From: Holophagaceae bacterium
Lineage (GTDB): Bacteria; Acidobacteriota; Holophagae; Holophagales; Holophagaceae
Assembly: GCA_003165415.1 (NCBI GenBank)
Contig: PLUC01000099.1
Location: 1 to 35,222, forward strand
Length of the DNA stretch: 35,222 nt
Direction of reading: 5' to 3'
Under the pieces are notes generated by a model that searched no databases, had not been told where the DNA came from, and saw nothing but the letters and a program-made list of their open reading frames with translations. Made by a program: the position numbers and the translations under genes. Below, in pieces: positions 33,582 to 35,222 of this stretch (positions are counted from its first letter, which is position 1; the number at the start of each line of letters is the position of its first letter).

Positions 33582-34508
33582 ATGAAGTACACCGCGTTCG
33601 GCCATACCGGCCTGAAGGTCTCCCGGCTCGCCTTCGGGGCGGGCCCGATCGGCTACCTGGACAGCAGCCAGGAGCAGGTGGGACAGGTGCTCAACCTGCT
33701 GCTGGACCGGGGCGTCAACGTCATCGACACCGCCGCCGCCTACCTGGGCTCCGAGGAACTCATCCGGAAGGCCGTGGGCCACCGTCGGGACGACTACATC
33801 CTGGTGTCCAAGTGCGGCCGGCGGGTGGAGGGGGCCGAAGGGGAGGACTGGTCGGCCCGGCTGGTGACGGAAACCGTGGACCGCTCCCTGCGGCGTCTGG
33901 GCACCGACCGCCTGGACGTGATGCTGCTGCATTCCTGCAAGCTGGAGGTGCTCAGGCAGGGGGAGGCCCTGGGGGCCCTGCTGCGGGCCAAGGAGGCCGG
34001 CAAGATCCGCTTCGCGGGCTATTCCGGGGACAACGAGGCGGCTACCTTCGCGGTGGGCCTGCCGGGCGTGGATGTGCTCATGTGCTCCGCCAGCATCTGC
34101 GACCAGGTGAACCTGGAGGGCGCCCTGCCCGCCGCGGTTCGGGCCGGGACGGCGGTGATCGCCAAGCGTTCCGTGGCAAACGGGGCCTGGAAGCCGGCGG
34201 AGGACCAGATGGGGGTCTACCGGGACTACGCCAAGCCGTACGCCGAGCGGTTCCGGGAAATGGCCCTGGAGCCCCTGGAACTGGGCTTCAAGAGTCCGGG
34301 GGACTGGATGGAGATCGCCCTGCGCTTCACCCTGGCCCAGCCCGGGGTGCAGGTGCTCTCGGTGGGCACCACCCGGGCCGCCAACGCCGAGGCCAACCTG
34401 CGGCTGCTGGAGGCGGGACCCCTGCCGGCGGATGCGGTAGCGAGGATCCGCGCGGCCTTCAGTGAGGCCCGCGAGCGCTCCGGCGGCCCCTGGCCCGGGT
34501 TGACCTGA
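33582..34508 (+). CDS. Aldo/keto reductase
   Basis: The 308-residue TIM-barrel oxidoreductase has the complete catalytic tetrad: D49 and Y54 (IDTAAAYLGSEE), K77 (VSKCG) and H117 (LLHS). It would use NAD(P)H to reduce an aldehyde or ketone in the cytoplasm. Its start GRTGL-like region (FGHTGLKVSRLAFGAG) is typical. The ATG follows GGGAGGTG. It lies 22 bases after the LysR gene on the same strand. The substrate is unknown. It ends four bases from the stop of the convergent small gene. Confidence 0.9.
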   Translation: MKYTAFGHTGLKVSRLAFGAGPIGYLDSSQEQVGQVLNLLLDRGVNVIDTAAAYLGSEELIRKAVGHRRDDYILVSKCGRRVEGAEGEDWSARLVTETVDRSLRRLGTDRLDVMLLHSCKLEVLRQGEALGALLRAKEAGKIRFAGYSGDNEAATFAVGLPGVDVLMCSASICDQVNLEGALPAAVRAGTAVIAKRSVANGAWKPAEDQMGVYRDYAKPYAERFREMALEPLELGFKSPGDWMEIALRFTLAQPGVQVLSVGTTRAANAEANLRLLEAGPLPADAVARIRAAFSEARERSGGPWPGLT

Positions 34509-34512
34509 CCTT

Positions 34513-34974
34513 TCAGGGCGTCGAAAACAGGAACTTCCTGCCCGTCGTCAGCACGGTCAGACGGGTGAAGGCCCGTTCCAGGGCCTGGCACTTGCCCTCG
34601 TTGTCCATGGCCGGGGTTATCTTGAAGTCGCCGCGCACATGGGCGCCGTCCTTGGCGATGAGGGTATCCTTGCCCAGGGACCGCGCGACCAGGTAGTGCT
34701 TGTTGATGCCGTTGGCGTGGTTCAGGGTGACCATGTAGACATCCGCGGTTTTCAAGGGGATGGTGATGACGTATTCCTTTTTGCCTTTGGATTTCCGCCT
34801 GATCGTGAAGGCGTCGCCGCTGGGCGAGAAGGCCAGTTCCGCGAAGATATAATCGGGGGTTTCGAATGACTTGAATTCACTGGTGATGTAAGCCATGGTC
34901 TCTTCCTTGGTCTGGCCGAAGACGGCCAGCGGGCCCAGGAGCAGAAATACCAGGATGATCGAAAAACGTTTCAT
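34513..34974 (-). CDS. Small secreted protein, unknown function
   Basis: The 153-residue product has a clear signal peptide (MKRFSIILVFLLLGPLAVFG, cleaved near FGQ) and a mature domain of about 130 residues with alternating beta-like segments (DYIFAELAFSPSGDAFTIRRK; YVITIPLKTADVYMVTLN). It ends with a Cys-containing helix (CQALERAFTRL). I do not recognise a family. The ATG at 34974 is preferred over one four codons earlier because the signal peptide then starts with Lys-Arg; the upstream GGGTG is a modest ribosome site. Confidence 0.6.
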   Translation of the reverse strand: MKRFSIILVFLLLGPLAVFGQTKEETMAYITSEFKSFETPDYIFAELAFSPSGDAFTIRRKSKGKKEYVITIPLKTADVYMVTLNHANGINKHYLVARSLGKDTLIAKDGAHVRGDFKITPAMDNEGKCQALERAFTRLTVLTTGRKFLFSTP

Positions 34975-35123
34975 ATTTTCACCCAAGCCATGATCATGTT
35001 GAGAACCGCAAAAGGGCAGGGAGCGTCCCTCTCCACGTCATGAACTTAGGTCGTATTAAAAATTTATCAAGCTAGTACCGTTGGAGCCGGTCAGGGCAAA
35101 GCGGCCGTGTCCCGACCCGGCAA

Positions 35124-35210
35124 TGTCCGCCGACGGCCCCAGGCTCTTGCGGACATCCCCTGTCCTTCCCGCCGACCCACCTCAGGTCCCCCGGAGTGGC
35201 GCCGACCCAC
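35124..35210. repeat. Direct and inverted repeats at the right edge, possible mobile element margin
   Basis: GCCGACCCAC occurs at 35171-35180 and again at 35201-35210, exactly 30 bases apart, and TGTCCGC (35124-35130) is repeated inverted as GCGGACA (35149-35155). No gene is visible from 34975 to the end. Repeated subterminal motifs of this kind are seen at the ends of IS21-family elements, but no transposase is inside the window, so the call is a guess. Confidence 0.3.
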
Positions 35211-35222
35211 GCGTACGATTCG

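Overview
The window is GC-rich, with compact operons, ATGA/TGATG start-stop overlaps and good Shine-Dalgarno sites. The gene set points to an amino-acid- and organic-acid-using, probably facultative or anaerobic Gram-negative bacterium: the formiminotransferase/cyclodeaminase route of histidine breakdown, an oligopeptide importer, a phenylacetate-CoA ligase with its ACT partner, EtfBA with FixC/FixX, and an apparent anaerobic benzimidazole synthase. An acidobacterium of the Holophagae type fits, but this is inference; no rRNA or other marker gene is present.

Layout. Positions 1-1290 are an accessory edge with AT-rich patches, three small leftward genes (one a FitA-like antitoxin) and, from 1291, a rightward Panacea-domain gene. 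From 1868 to 8444 run paaK, a double-ACT protein and the hut cluster hutI-ftcD-hutU, led by a recognisable promoter. From 8463 to 14865 lies a mixed stretch: hydroxypyruvate isomerase, an internally duplicated small protein, a DapA-family aldolase, a secreted phospholipase-D-like protein, a porin plus PstS-like pair, and a secreted protein with a methyltransferase-like fold. From 15108 to 20479 a leftward oppA-B-C-D-F operon encodes a complete peptide ABC importer.

Divergent from oppA, at 20725, is a ThiC-family radical SAM enzyme whose substituted active-site motifs and cobalamin-riboswitch-like leader suggest BzaF (5-hydroxybenzimidazole synthase, vitamin B12 lower-ligand pathway) rather than thiamin ThiC. 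A long hairpin with a displaced partial copy lies between the two operons.

From 22353 to 30028 one tight operon encodes a propionate-type CoA-transferase, two acyl-CoA dehydrogenases with complementary missing FAD-site motifs (a candidate alpha2beta2 enzyme), EtfB, EtfA, FixC, FixX and a MaoC-type hydratase. It is followed by a densely structured intergenic segment and an MHS-family transporter. Together these could import a short organic acid, activate it, and dehydrogenate or reduce and hydrate it, with electrons passing through an EtfABCX-like complex. The right end holds a class A acid-phosphatase-like protein, a LysR regulator, an aldo/keto reductase, a small secreted protein, and repeats at the edge that may be the margin of a mobile element.

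The observations most worth a second look are the BzaF/leader pair, the split dehydrogenase pair, the C2H2-finger insertion in FtcD, and the structured element at 30073-30221.
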